Source: Xylocopa sonorina
Lineage: Eukaryota; Arthropoda; Insecta; Hymenoptera; Apidae
Length of the DNA stretch: 64,000 nt
Assembly (NCBI RefSeq): GCF_050948175.1
Contig: NW_027490091.1
Span: 1,054,001 to 1,118,000 of the forward strand
Direction of reading: 5' to 3'
The position numbers and the translations under genes were made by a program. The notes under the pieces were generated by a model. It did not search any database. It had not been told where the DNA came from and saw only the letters and a program-made list of their open reading frames with translations. Shown here piece by piece: positions 1-9,454 of this stretch (the stretch's first letter is position 1; each line of letters starts with the position of its first letter).

Positions 1-51
1 CTCTCGGTGGGCACTTTTTTCTTCAAACTACTGTCAATATTCAGATTTTAT
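1..51 (+). repeat. Subunit a of the monomer (~50 bp ancestral unit)
   Basis: This is the first of four diverged copies of the 50 bp unit. It reads CTCTCGGTGGGCAC, then T6 at 15-20, then CTTCAAACTACTGTCAATA and an ATTTTAT end. The shared skeleton with subunits b, c and d is: C-T start with GGTkGG, a T-tract about 15 bases in, a TCAAAC core, and a final A-ATTTT. Confidence 0.85.
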
Positions 52-102
52 CTATTGGTTGAAATCTTTTTGTCAAACAATCGTCAATAAACGAATTTTC
101 AT
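52..102 (+). repeat. Subunit b of the monomer
   Basis: Second 50 bp unit: CTATTGGTTGAAATC, a T5 tract at 67-71, GTCAAACAATCGTCAATAA, then ACGAATTTTCAT. It aligns to subunit d through the GGTkG start, the TCAAAC core, the GTCAAT segment and the ACGAATTTT end. It is the most variable subunit between monomer types and carries the dyad (type E) and the AATAAA hexamer. Confidence 0.82.
86..91 (+). promoter_or_regulatory. AATAAA hexamer in subunit b (exemplar of array-wide motif)
   Basis: AATAAA is the canonical eukaryotic poly(A) signal hexamer. It occurs in subunit b of most A, B, C and E monomers, about once per 201 bp on the + strand. It is lost in D (AATAGA) and in variants reading CAGTAAAC, CGATAAAC, CTATAAAC or AATGAAC. 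The surrounding sequence is T-rich, as downstream elements often are. No evidence of transcription is available, so this is a motif observation and function is uncertain. Confidence 0.35.
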
Positions 103-152
103 ACTAGGTTGGAATTTTTTTCTTCAAACTATTGCCTACATACGAAGTTCAA
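103..152 (+). repeat. Subunit c of the monomer
   Basis: Third 50 bp unit: ACTAGGTTGGAA, T7 at 115-121, CTTCAAACTATTGCC, TACATACGAAGTTCAA. In most type C and D monomers the segment GCCTACATACG is shortened by 2 bp to GCATATACG. This explains why those monomers are 199-200 bp rather than 202 bp. Confidence 0.83.
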
Positions 153-202
153 CTCTCGGTGGGAATTTTTTGGTCAAACTACCGACAATGTACGAATTTT
201 AA
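153..202 (+). repeat. Subunit d of the monomer
   Basis: Fourth 50 bp unit: CTCTCGGTGGGAA, T6 at 166-171, GGTCAAACTACCG, CAATGTACGAATTTTAA. It is closest to subunit a at its start (CTCTCGGTGGG) and closest to b at its end (ACGAATTTT). It contains the only ATG of the typical monomer (at 188), which is followed in frame by a stop after three more codons. Confidence 0.85.
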
Positions 203-404
203 CTCTCGGTGGGCACTTTTCTCTTCAAACTACTGTCAATATTCAGATTTTAAATATTGGTTGAAATCTTTTTGTCAAACAGTCGTCAATAAACGAATTT
301 TTATACTAGGTTGTAATTTTTTTCTACAAACTATCGCCTACATACGAAATTCAACTCTCGGTGGGAATTTTTTGGTCAAACTACCGTCAATGTACGAATT
401 TTGA
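203..404 (+). repeat. Monomer type B (reference copy, 202 bp)
   Basis: Type B is defined by the interrupted tract CACTTTTCTCTTCAAAC in subunit a, TTTTAAATATTGGTTG at the a/b join, CAAACAGTCGTC in b, and TTTTTTTCTACAAACTATCG in c. It nearly always follows type A. Full-length B is found from the start to about 11.3 kb and again in the pentamer runs between 21.5 and 32.2 kb. To the right of that only the chimeric B' form occurs. Confidence 0.92.
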
Positions 405-604
405 CTCTCGGTGGGAACTTTTTTCTTCAAACTACTGTCAATACTCAAATTTTAACTATTGTTTGAGATCTTTTTGTTAAACAATTGCAAATAAACGAAT
501 TTTAATACTAGGTTGGAATTTTTTTCTTCAAACTATCGCATATACGAAATTTAACTCTCGGTAGGAATTTTTTGGTCAAGCTACCATCAATGTTCAAGTT
601 TTAA
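405..604 (+). repeat. Monomer type C (reference copy, 200 bp)
   Basis: Type C begins CTCTCGGTGGGAAC and has AATACTCAAATTTTAACTA, then TTGTTTGAGATC (a BglII site, AGATCT), GTTAAACAATTG (an MfeI site) and the shortened GCATATACG. Its d subunit reads GGTAGGAA or GGCAGGAA and TCAAGCTACCATC. Copies carry either TTGCAAATAAAC or TTGTAAATAAAC; this single base changes in step with position in the higher-order repeats and is useful for phasing them. It is the most frequent type and alternates with E in many runs. Confidence 0.92.
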
Positions 605-803
605 CTTTCGGTGGGCACTTTTTTCTTCAAACTACTGTCAATATTCATATTTTAACTATTGGTTGAAATCTTTTTATCAACAATCGTCAATAGACGAATT
701 TTAATACTAGGTTGGAATTTTTTTCTTCAAACTATCGCATATACGAAATTTAACTCTCGGCAGGAATTTTTTGGTCAAGCTACCATCAATGTTCGAATTT
801 TAA
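605..803 (+). repeat. Monomer type D (reference copy, 199 bp)
   Basis: Type D begins CTTTCGGTGGGCAC, has ATATTCATATTTTAACTA, and has a 1-base shorter b core (GTCAACAATCGTC instead of GTCAAACAATCGTC) with AATAGACG replacing AATAAACG. It is present on the left (605, 4228, 6842, 9455, 10056), is not seen between about 10.3 and 36 kb, and returns on the right, for example at 44436, 46043, 47650 and 48453. This patchy distribution shows that the array is regionally differentiated. Confidence 0.9.
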
Positions 804-1005
804 CTCACGGTGGGCACTTTTTTCTTCAAACTACTATCAATATTCAAATTTTATCTATTGGTTGATATCTTTTTGTCAAACATTCGTCAATAAACGAATT
901 TTTAAACTAGGTTGCAACTTTTTTCATCAAATTATCGCTTACATACGAAATTCAACTCTCGGTGGGAATTTTTTGGTCAAACTACCGTCAATGTACGAAT
1001 TTTGA
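804..1005 (+). repeat. Monomer type E (reference copy, 202 bp)
   Basis: Type E usually begins CTCACGG (also CTCTCGG, or CCCTCGG to the right of 35 kb) and has CAAATTTTATCTATTGG, TTGATATC (an EcoRV site), CATTCGTC, TTTTTAAACTAGGTTG and the distinctive c subunit TTTTTTCATCAAATTATCG. It is usually followed by C. The b subunit of this type, and only this type, carries a perfect 6+6 bp dyad. Confidence 0.92.
882..899 (+). repeat. Perfect dyad (6 bp arms, 6 bp loop) in type E monomers
   Basis: ATTCGT at 882-887 and ACGAAT at 894-899 are exact reverse complements around the loop CAATAA. The same arms recur in nearly every E monomer across the window, while the loop varies (CAATAA, CGATAA, CTATAA, CAGTAA). 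I found three copies with a broken arm, near 18981, 35273 and 50339. The arms are too short for a strong hairpin, so any structural or protein-binding role is inference. The structure itself is directly visible. Confidence 0.75.
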
Positions 1006-2615
1006 CTCTCGGTGGGAACTTTTTTCTTCAAACTACTGTCAATACTCAAATTTTAACTATTGTTTGAGATCTTTTTGTTAAACAATTGCAAATAAACGAA
1101 TTTTAATACTAGGTTGGAATTTTTTTCTTCAAACTATCGCATATACGAAATTTAACGCTCGGTAGGAATTTTTTGGTCAAGCTACCATCAATGTTCGAAT
1201 TTTATCTCTCGGTGGTCACTTTTTTCTTCAAACTACTGTCAATATTCAGATTTTATCTATTGGTTGAAATCTTTTTGTCAAACAATCGTCAATAAACGAT
1301 TTTTCATACTAGGTTGGAATTTTTTTCTTCAAACTATTGCCTACATACGAAGTTCAACTCTCGGTGGGAATTTTTTGGTCAAACTACCGACAACGTACGA
1401 ATTTTAACTCTCGGTGGGCACTTTTCTCTTCAAACTACTGTCAATATTCAGATTTTAAATATTGGTTGAAATCTTTTTGTCAAACAGTCGTCAATAAACG
1501 AATTTTTATACTAGGTTGTAATTTTTTTCTACAAACTATCGCGTACATACGAAATTCAACTCTCGGTGGGAATTTTTTGGTCAAACTACCGTCAATGTAC
1601 GAATTTTGACTCTCGGTGGGAACTTTTTTCTTCAAACTACTGTCAATACTCAAATTTTAACTATTGTTTGAGATCTTTTTGTTAAACAATTGCAAATAAA
1701 CGAATTTTAATACTAGGTTGGAATTTTTTTCTTCAAACTATCGCATATACGAAATTTAACTCTCGGCAGGAATTTTTAGGTCAAGCTACCATCAATGTTC
1801 GAATTTTAACTCACGGTGGGCACTTTTTTCTTCAAACTACTGTTAATATTCAAATTTTATCTATTGGTTGATATTTTTTTGTCAAACATTCGTCGATAAA
1901 CGAATTTTTAAACTAGGTTGTAACTTTTTTCATCAAATTATCGCCTACATACGAAATTCAACTCTCGGTGGGAATTTTTTGGTCAAACTACCGTCAATGT
2001 ACGAATTTTGACTCTCGGTGGGAACTTTTTTCTTCAAACTACTGTCAATACTCAAATTTTAACTATTGTTTGAGATCTTTTTGTTAAACAATTGTAAATA
2101 AACGAATTTTAATACTAGGTTGGAATTTTTTCCTTCAAACTATCGCCTATATACGAAATTTAACTCTCGGTGGGAATTTTTTGGTCAAGCTACCATCAAT
2201 GTACGAATTTTAACTCTCGGTGGGCACTTTTTTCTTCAAACTACTGTCAATATTCAAATTTTATCTATTGGTTGATATCTTTTTGTCAAACATTCGTCAA
2301 TAAACGAATTTTTGAACTAGGTTGTAACTTTTTTCATCAAATTATCGCCTACATACGAAATTCAACTCTCGGTGGGAATTTTTTGGTCAAACTACCGTCA
2401 ATGTACGAATTTTAACTCTCGGTGGGAACTTTTTTCTTCAAACTACTGTCAATACTCAAATTTTAACTATTGTTTGAGATCTTTTTGTTAAACAATTGTA
2501 AATAAACGAATTTTAATACTAGGTTGGAATTTTTTTCTTCAAACTATCGCATATACGAAATTTAACGCTCGGTAGGAATTTTTTGGTCAAGCTACCATCA
2601 ATGTTCGAATTTTAA

Positions 2616-3623
2616 CTCTCGGTGGGCACTTTTTTCGTCAAACTACTGTCAATATTCAGATTTTATCTATTGGTTGAAATCTTTTTGTCAAACAATCGTC
2701 AATAAACGAATTTTCATACTAGGTTGGAATTTTTTTCTTCAAACTATTGCCTACATACGAAGTTCAACTCTCGGTGGGAATTTTTTGGTCAAACTACCGA
2801 CAATGTACGAATTTTAACTCTCGGTGGGCACTTTTCTCTTCAAACTACTGTCAATATTCAGATTTTAAATATTGGTTGAAATCTTTTTGTCAAACAGTCG
2901 TCAATAAACGAATTTTTATACTAGGTTGTAATTTTTTTCTACAAACTATCGCCTACATACGAAATTCAACTCTCGGTGGGAATTTTTTGGTCAAACTACC
3001 GTCAATGTACGAATTTTGACTCTCGGTGGGAACTTTTTTCTTCAAACTACTGTCAATACTCAAATTTTAACTATTGTTTGAGATCTTTTTGTTAAACAAT
3101 TGTAAATAAACGAATTTTAATACTAGGTTGGAATTTTTTCCTTCAAACTATCGCCTATATACGAAATTTAACTCTCGGTGGGAATTTTTTGGTCAAGCTA
3201 CCGTCAATGTACGAATTTTAACTCTCGGTGGGCACTTTTTTCTTCAAACTACTGTCAATATTCAAATTTTATCTATTGGTTGATATCTTTTTGTCAAACA
3301 TTCGTCAATAAACGAATTTTTGAACTAGGTTGTAACTTTTTTCATCAAATTATCGCCTACATACGAAATTCAACTCTCGGTGGGAATTTTTTGGTCAAAC
3401 TACCGTCAATGTACGAATTTTAACTCTCGGTGGGAACTTTTTTCTTCAAACTACTGTCAATACTCAAATTTTAACTATTGTTTGAGATCTTTTTGTTAAA
3501 CAATTGTAAATAAACGAATTTTAATACTAGGTTGGAATTTTTTTCTTCAAACTATCGCATATACGAAATTTAACGCTCGGTAGGAATTTTTTGGTCAAGC
3601 TACCATCAATGTTCGAATTTTAA
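2616..3623 (+). repeat. A-B-C-E-C pentamer, 1008 bp form
   Basis: This is the earliest pentamer of the order A-B-C-E-C. It is 2 bp longer than the 1006 bp pentamers further right because its first C monomer keeps the uncontracted GCCTATATACG. The same five-monomer order is later amplified at 21.5-23.5, 26.3-28.4 and 30.8-31.8 kb. Confidence 0.8.
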
Positions 3624-6600
3624 CTCTCGGTGGGCACTTTTTTCTTCAAACTACTGTCAATATTCAGATTTTATCTATTGGTTGAAATCTTTTTGTCAAA
3701 CAATCGTCAATAAACGAATTTTCATACTAGGTTGGAATTTTTTTCTTCAAACTATTGCCTACATACGAAGTTCAACTCTCGGTGGGAATTTTTTGGTCAA
3801 ACTACCGACAATGTACGAACTTTAACTCTCGGTGGGCACTTTTCTCTTCAAACTACTGTCAATATTCAGATTTTAAATATTGGTTGAAATCTTTTTGTCA
3901 AACAGTCGTCAATAAACGAATTTTTATACTAGGTTGTAATTTTTTTCTACAAACTATCGCCTACATACGAAATTCAACTCTCGGTGGGAATTTTTTGGTC
4001 AAACTACCGTCAATGTACGAATTTTGACTCTCGGTGGGAACTTTTTTCTTCAAACTACTGTCAATACTCAAATTTTAACTATTGTTTGAGATCTTTTTGT
4101 TAAACAATTGCAAATAAACGAATTTTAATACTAGGTTGGAATTTTTTTCTTCAAACTATCGCATATACGAAATTTAACTCTCGGTAGGAATTTTTTGGTC
4201 AAGCTACCATCAATGTTCAAGTTTTAACTTTCGGTGGGCACTTTTTTCTTCAAACTACTGTCAATATTCATATTTTAACTATTGGTTGAAATCTTTTTAT
4301 CAACAATCGTCAATAGACGAATTTTAATACTAGGTTGGAATTTTTTTCTTCAAACTATCGCATATACGAAATTTAACTCTCGGCAGGAATTTTTTGGTCA
4401 AGCTACCATCAATGTTCGAATTTTAACTCACGGTGGGCACTTTTTTCTTCAAACTACTATCAATATTCAAATTTTATCTATTGGTTGATATCTTTTTGTC
4501 AAACATTCGTCAATAAACGAATTTTTAAACTAGGTTGCAACTTTTTTCATCAAATTATCGCTTACATACGAAATTCAACTCTCGGTGGGAATTTTTTGGT
4601 CAAACTACCGTCAATGTACGAATTTTGACTCTCGGTGGGAACTTTTTTCTTCAAACTACTGTCAATACTCAAATTTTAACTATTGTTTGAGATCTTTTTG
4701 TTAAACAATTGCAAATAAACGAATTTTAATACTAGGTTGGAATTTTTTTCTTCAAACTATCGCATATACGAAATTTAACGCTCGGTAGGAATTTTTTGGT
4801 CAAGCTACCATCAATGTTCGAATTTTATCTCTCGGTGGTCACTTTTTTCTTCAAACTACTGTCAATATTCAGATTTTATCTATTGGTTGAAATCTTTTTG
4901 TCAAACAATCGTCAATAAACGATTTTTCATACTAGGTTGGAATTTTTTTCTTCAAACTATTGCCTACATACGAAGTTCAACTCTCGGTGGGAATTTTTTG
5001 GTCAAACTACCGACAACGTACGAATTTTAACTCTCGGTGGGCACTTTTCTCTTCAAACTACTGTCAATATTCAGATTTTAAATATTGGTTGAAATCTTTT
5101 TGTCAAACAGTCGTCAATAAACGAATTTTTATACTAGGTTGTAATTTTTTTCTACAAACTATCGCCTACATACGAAATTCAACTCTCGGTGGGAATTTTT
5201 TGGTCAAACTACCGTCAATGTACGAATTTTGACTCTCGGTGGGAACTTTTTTCTTCAAACTACTGTCAATACTCAAATTTTAACTATTGTTTGAGATCTT
5301 TTTGTTAAACAATTGCAAATAAACGAATTTTAATACTAGGTTGGAATTTTTTTCTTCAAACTATCGCATATACGAAATTTAACTCTCGGCAGGAATTTTT
5401 AGGTCAAGCTACCATCAATGTTCGAATTTTAACTCACGGTGGGCACTTTTTTCTTCAAACTACTGTTAATATTCAAATTTTATCTATTGGTTGATATTTT
5501 TTTGTCAAACATTCGTCGATAAACGAATTTTTAAACTAGGTTGTAACTTTTTTCATCAAATTATCGCCTACATACGAAATTCAACTCTCGGTGGGAATTT
5601 TTTGGTCAAACTACCGTCAATGTACGAATTTTGACTCTCGGTGGGAACTTTTTTCTTCAAACTACTGTCAATACTCAAATTTTAACTATTGTTTGAGATC
5701 TTTTTGTTAAACAATTGTAAATAAACGAATTTTAATACTAGGTTGGAATTTTTTCCTTCAAACTATCGCCTATATACGAAATTTAACTCTCGGTGGGAAT
5801 TTTTTGGTCAAGCTACCATCAATGTACGAATTTTAACTCTCGGTGGGCACTTTTTTCTTCAAACTACTGTCAATATTCAAATTTTATCTATTGGTTGATA
5901 TCTTTTTGTCAAACATTCGTCAATAAACGAATTTTTGAACTAGGTTGTAACTTTTTTCATCAAATTATCGCCTACATACGAAATTCAACTCTCGGTGGGA
6001 ATTTTTTGGTCAAACTACCGTCAATGTACGAATTTTAACTCTCGGTGGGAACTTTTTTCTTCAAACTACTGTCAATACTCAAATTTTAACTATTGTTTGA
6101 GATCTTTTTGTTAAACAATTGTAAATAAACGAATTTTAATACTAGGTTGGAATTTTTTTCTTCAAACTATCGCATATACGAAATTTAACGCTCGGTAGGA
6201 ATTTTTTGGTCAAGCTACCATCAATGTTCGAATTTTAACTCTCGGTGGGCACTTTTTTCGTCAAACTACTGTCAATATTCAGATTTTATCTATTGGTTGA
6301 AATCTTTTTGTCAAACAATCGTCAATAAACGAATTTTCATACTAGGTTGGAATTTTTGCTTCAAACTATTGCCTACATACGAAGTTCAACTCTCGGTGGG
6401 AATTTTTTGGTCAAACTACCGACAATGTACGAATTTTAACTCTCGGTGGGCACTTTTCTCTTCAAACTACTGTCAATATTCAGATTTTAAATATTGGTTG
6501 AAATCTTTTTGTCAAACAGTCGTCAATAAACGAATTTTTATACTAGGTTGTAATTTTTTTCTACAAACTATCGCCTACATACGAAATTCAACTCTCGGTG

Positions 6601-6722
6601 GGAATTTTTTGGTCAAACTACCGTCAATGTACGAATTTTGACTCTCGGTGGGAACTTTTTTCTTCAAACTACTGTCAATACTCAAATTTTAACTATTGTT
6701 TGAGATCTTTTTGTTAAACAAT
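3624..6722 (+). repeat. 18-monomer higher-order repeat, copy 2 (last part diverges)
   Basis: This copy follows copy 1 at a 3623 bp offset to about 6720. It then leaves the copy 1 order: after C at 6642 comes D at 6842, as in the A-B-C-D-E-C start of the unit, instead of E. The copies differ by only a few bases that I can see: GCGTACAT near 1542 versus GCCTACAT, GAACTTTAAC near 3818 versus GAATTTTAAC, and a T-to-G change with a 1 bp deletion in the T-tract near 6355. Such high identity implies recent duplication. Confidence 0.85.
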
Positions 6723-7242
6723 TGCAAATAAACGAATTTTAATACTAGGTTGGAATTTTTTTCTTTAAACTATCGCATATACGAAATTTAACTCTCGGTA
6801 GGAATTTTTTGGTCAAGCTACCATCAATGTTCAAGTTTTAACTTTCGGTGGGCACTTTTTTCTTCAAACTACTGTCAATATTCATATTTTAACTATTGGT
6901 TGAAATCTTTTTGTCAACAATCGTCAATAGACGAATTTTAATACTAGGTTGGAATTTTTTTCTTCAAACTATCGCATATACGAAATTTAACTCTCGGCAG
7001 GAATTTTTTGGTCAAGCTACCATCAATGTTCGAATTTTAACTCACGGTGGGCACTTTTTTCTTCAAACTACTGTCAATATTCAAATTTTATCTATTGGTT
7101 GATATCTTTTTGTCAAACATTCGTCAATAAACGAATTTTTAAACTGGGTTGCAACTTTTTTCATCAAATTATCGCTTACATACGAAATTCAACTCTCGGT
7201 GGGAATTTTTTGGTCAAACTACCGTCAATGTACGAATTTTGA

Positions 7243-8248
7243 CTCTCGGTGGGAACTTTTTTCTTCAAACTACTGTCAATACTCAAATTTTAACTATTGT
7301 TTGAGATCTTTTTGTTAAACAATTGCAAATAAACGAATTTTAATACTAGGTTGGAATTTTTTTCTTCAAACTATCGCATATACGAAATTTAACTCTCGGC
7401 AGGAATTTTTTGGTCAAGCTACCATCAATGTTCGAATTTTAACTCACGGTGGGCACTTTTTTCTTCAAACTACTGTCAATATTCAAATTTTATCTATTGG
7501 TTGATATCTTTTTGTCAAACATTCGTCTATAAACGAATTTTTAAACTAGGTTGTAACTTTTTTCATCAAATTATCGCCTACATACGAAATTCAACTCTCA
7601 GTGGGAATTTTTTGGTCAAACTACCGTCAATGTACGAATTTTAACTCTCGGTGGGAACTTTTTTCTTCAAACTACTGTCAATACTCAAATTTTAACTATT
7701 GTTTGAGATCTTTTTGTTAAACAATTGTAAATAAACGAATTTTAACACTAGGTTGGAATTTTTTTCTTCAAACTATCGCATATACGAAATTTAACGCTCG
7801 GTAGGAATTTTTTGGTCAAGCTACCATCAATGTTCGAATTTTAACTCTCGGTGGGCACTTTTTTCTTCAAACTACTGTCAATATTCAGATTTTATCTATT
7901 GGTTGAAATCTCTTTGTCAAACAATCGTCAATAAACGAATTTTCATACTAGGTTGGAATTTTTTTCTTCAAACTATTGCCTACATACGAAGTTCAACTCT
8001 CGGTGGGAATTTTTTGGTCAAACTACCGACAATGTACGAATTTTAACTCTCGGTGGGCACTTTTCTCTTCAAACTACTGTCAATATTCAAATTTTAAATA
8101 TTGGTTGAAATCTTTTTGTCAAACAGTCGTCAATAAACGAATTTTTATACTAGGTTGTAATTTTTTTCTACAAACTATCGCCTACATACGAAATTCAACT
8201 CTCGGTGGGAATTTTTTGGTCAAGCTACCATCAATGTTCGAATTTTAA
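7243..8248 (+). repeat. 1006 bp pentamer (C-E-C-A-B), copy 1 of 2
   Basis: Monomer starts at 7243 (C), 7443 (E), 7645 (C), 7845 (A) and 8047 (B). Two rare variants are shared with copy 2 at exactly 1006 bp: CATTCGTCTATAAACG in E and GAAATCTCTTTGTC in A. CTCTCAGTGGG in E is also shared. These private markers prove a tandem duplication of the five monomers rather than a coincidence of type order. Confidence 0.88.
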
Positions 8249-9254
8249 CTCTCGGTGGGAACTTTTTTCTTCAAACTACTGTCAATACTCAAATTTTAAC
8301 TATTGTTTGAGATCTTTTTGTTAAACAATTGCAAATAAACGAATTTTAATACTAGGTTGGAATTTTTTTCTTCAAACTATCGCATATACGAAATTTAACT
8401 CTCGGCAGGAATTTTTTGGTCAAGCTACCATCAATGTTCGAATTTTAACTCACGGTGGGCACTTTTTTCTTCAAACTACTGTCAATATTCAAATTTTATC
8501 TATTGGTTGATATCTTTTTGTCAAACATTCGTCTATAAACGAATTTTTAAACTAGGTTGTAACTTTTTTCATCAAATTATCGCCTACATACGAAATTCAA
8601 CTCTCAGTGGGAATTTTTTGGTCAAACTACCGTCAATGTACGAATTTTAACTCTCGGTGGGAACTTTTTTCTTCAAACTACTGTCAATACTCAAATTTTA
8701 ACTATTGTTTGAGATCTTTTTGTTAAACAATTGTAAATAAACGAATTTTAACACTAGGTTGGAATTTTTTTCTTCAAACTATCGCATATACGAAATTTAA
8801 CGCTCGGTAGGAATTTTTTGGTCAAGCTACCATCAATGTTCGAATTTTAACTCTCGGTGGGCACTTTTTTCTTCAAACTACTGTCAATATTCAGATTTTA
8901 TCTATTGGTTGAAATCTCTTTGTCAAACAATCGTCAATAAACGAATTTTCATACTAGGTTGGAATTTTTTTCTTCAAACTATTGCCTACATACGAAGTTC
9001 AACTCTCGGTGGGAATTTTTTGGTCAAACTACCGACAATGTACGAATTTTAACTCTCGGTGGGCACTTTTCTCTTCAAACTACTGTCAATATTCAAATTT
9101 TAAATATTGGTTGAAATCTTTTTGTCAAACAGTCGTCAATAAACGAATTTTTATACTAGGTTGTAATTTTTTTCTACAAACTATCGCCTACATACGAAAT
9201 TCAACTCTCGGTGGGAATTTTTTGGTCAAGCTACCATCAATGTTCGAATTTTAA
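8249..9254 (+). repeat. 1006 bp pentamer (C-E-C-A-B), copy 2 of 2
   Basis: Second copy, starts at 8249 (C), 8449 (E), 8651 (C), 8851 (A), 9053 (B). It is followed at 9255 by a chimeric monomer that starts like E (CTCACGG), continues like A (CAGATTTTATC) and ends like C (GTTAAACAATTG), so the duplication stops at an exchange point. Confidence 0.86.
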
Positions 9255-9454
9255 CTCACGGTGGGCACTTTTTTCTTCAAACTACTGTCAATATTCAGAT
9301 TTTATCTATTGGTTGAAATCTTTTTGTTAAACAATTGCAAATAAACGAATTTTAATACTAGGTTGGAATTTTTTTCTTTAAACTATCGCATATACGAAAT
9401 TTAACTCTCGGTAGGAATTTTTTGGTCAAGCTACCATCAATGTTCAAGTTTTAA

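Larger units (their letters stand above)
1..202 (+). repeat. Monomer type A (reference copy, 202 bp)
   Basis: First complete monomer, used here as reference. It divides into four related ~50 bp subunits (1-51, 52-102, 103-152, 153-202). Type A is marked by CAGATTTTATCTATTGG followed by GAAATC in the second subunit, by AATTTTCAT before the third, and by CTATTGCCTACATACG in the third. Other clear A copies start at 3624, 7845, 21517, 43632, 45239 and 55484. From about 11.7 kb rightwards most A copies carry AAACAAATTTTCAT instead of AAACGAATTTTCAT, so the type itself splits into an older-looking left form and a right form. The pentamers between 21.5 and 32 kb keep the left form. Confidence 0.93.
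1..3623 (+). repeat. 18-monomer higher-order repeat, copy 1
   Basis: Monomer starts read at 1, 203, 405, 605, 804, 1006, 1206, 1408, 1610, 1810, 2012, 2214, 2416, 2616, 2818, 3020, 3222 and 3424 give the order A-B-C-D-E-C-A-B-C-E-C-E-C-A-B-C-E-C. The unit repeats from 3624 with a constant offset of 3623 bp. Private variants shared by both copies include GGTGGTCAC near 1216 and 4839 and TTTCGTCAAAC near 2635 and 6258. Because the window starts here, the true left limit may lie further out. Confidence 0.9.

Noticed and set aside
15..20. T-tracts as terminators (intrinsic bacterial or Pol III)
   Set aside because: There is no GC-rich hairpin before the tracts, and no A-box/B-box promoter or transcribed gene nearby. 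They are part of the repeat unit and occur about every 50 bp.
185..202. CENP-B box-like sequence on the minus strand (TTCGTACATTG then ACGG in some d subunits)
   Set aside because: The canonical box needs TTCG, then four bases, A, two bases and CGGG. Here the spacing is one base too long and CGGT replaces CGGG, with the required A absent. At most a chance resemblance.
132..404. A 90-codon open frame starting MPTYEVQ, repeated many times across the window
   Set aside because: It starts at TTG, not ATG, and is just two neighbouring monomers (A into B) read in one frame. Its reappearances (1337, 2747, 3755, 4960, 7976, 21648, 30902 and others) follow A-B monomer pairs exactly. Unit lengths of 50, 200 and 202 bp are not multiples of three, so frames close quickly. 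No domain or codon bias is visible.
6297..6641. The longest open frame in the window, 114 codons
   Set aside because: It begins at TTG and exists only because a 1 bp deletion near 6355 joins two shorter frames across satellite monomers. A gene would not arise at the one copy with an indel and be absent elsewhere.
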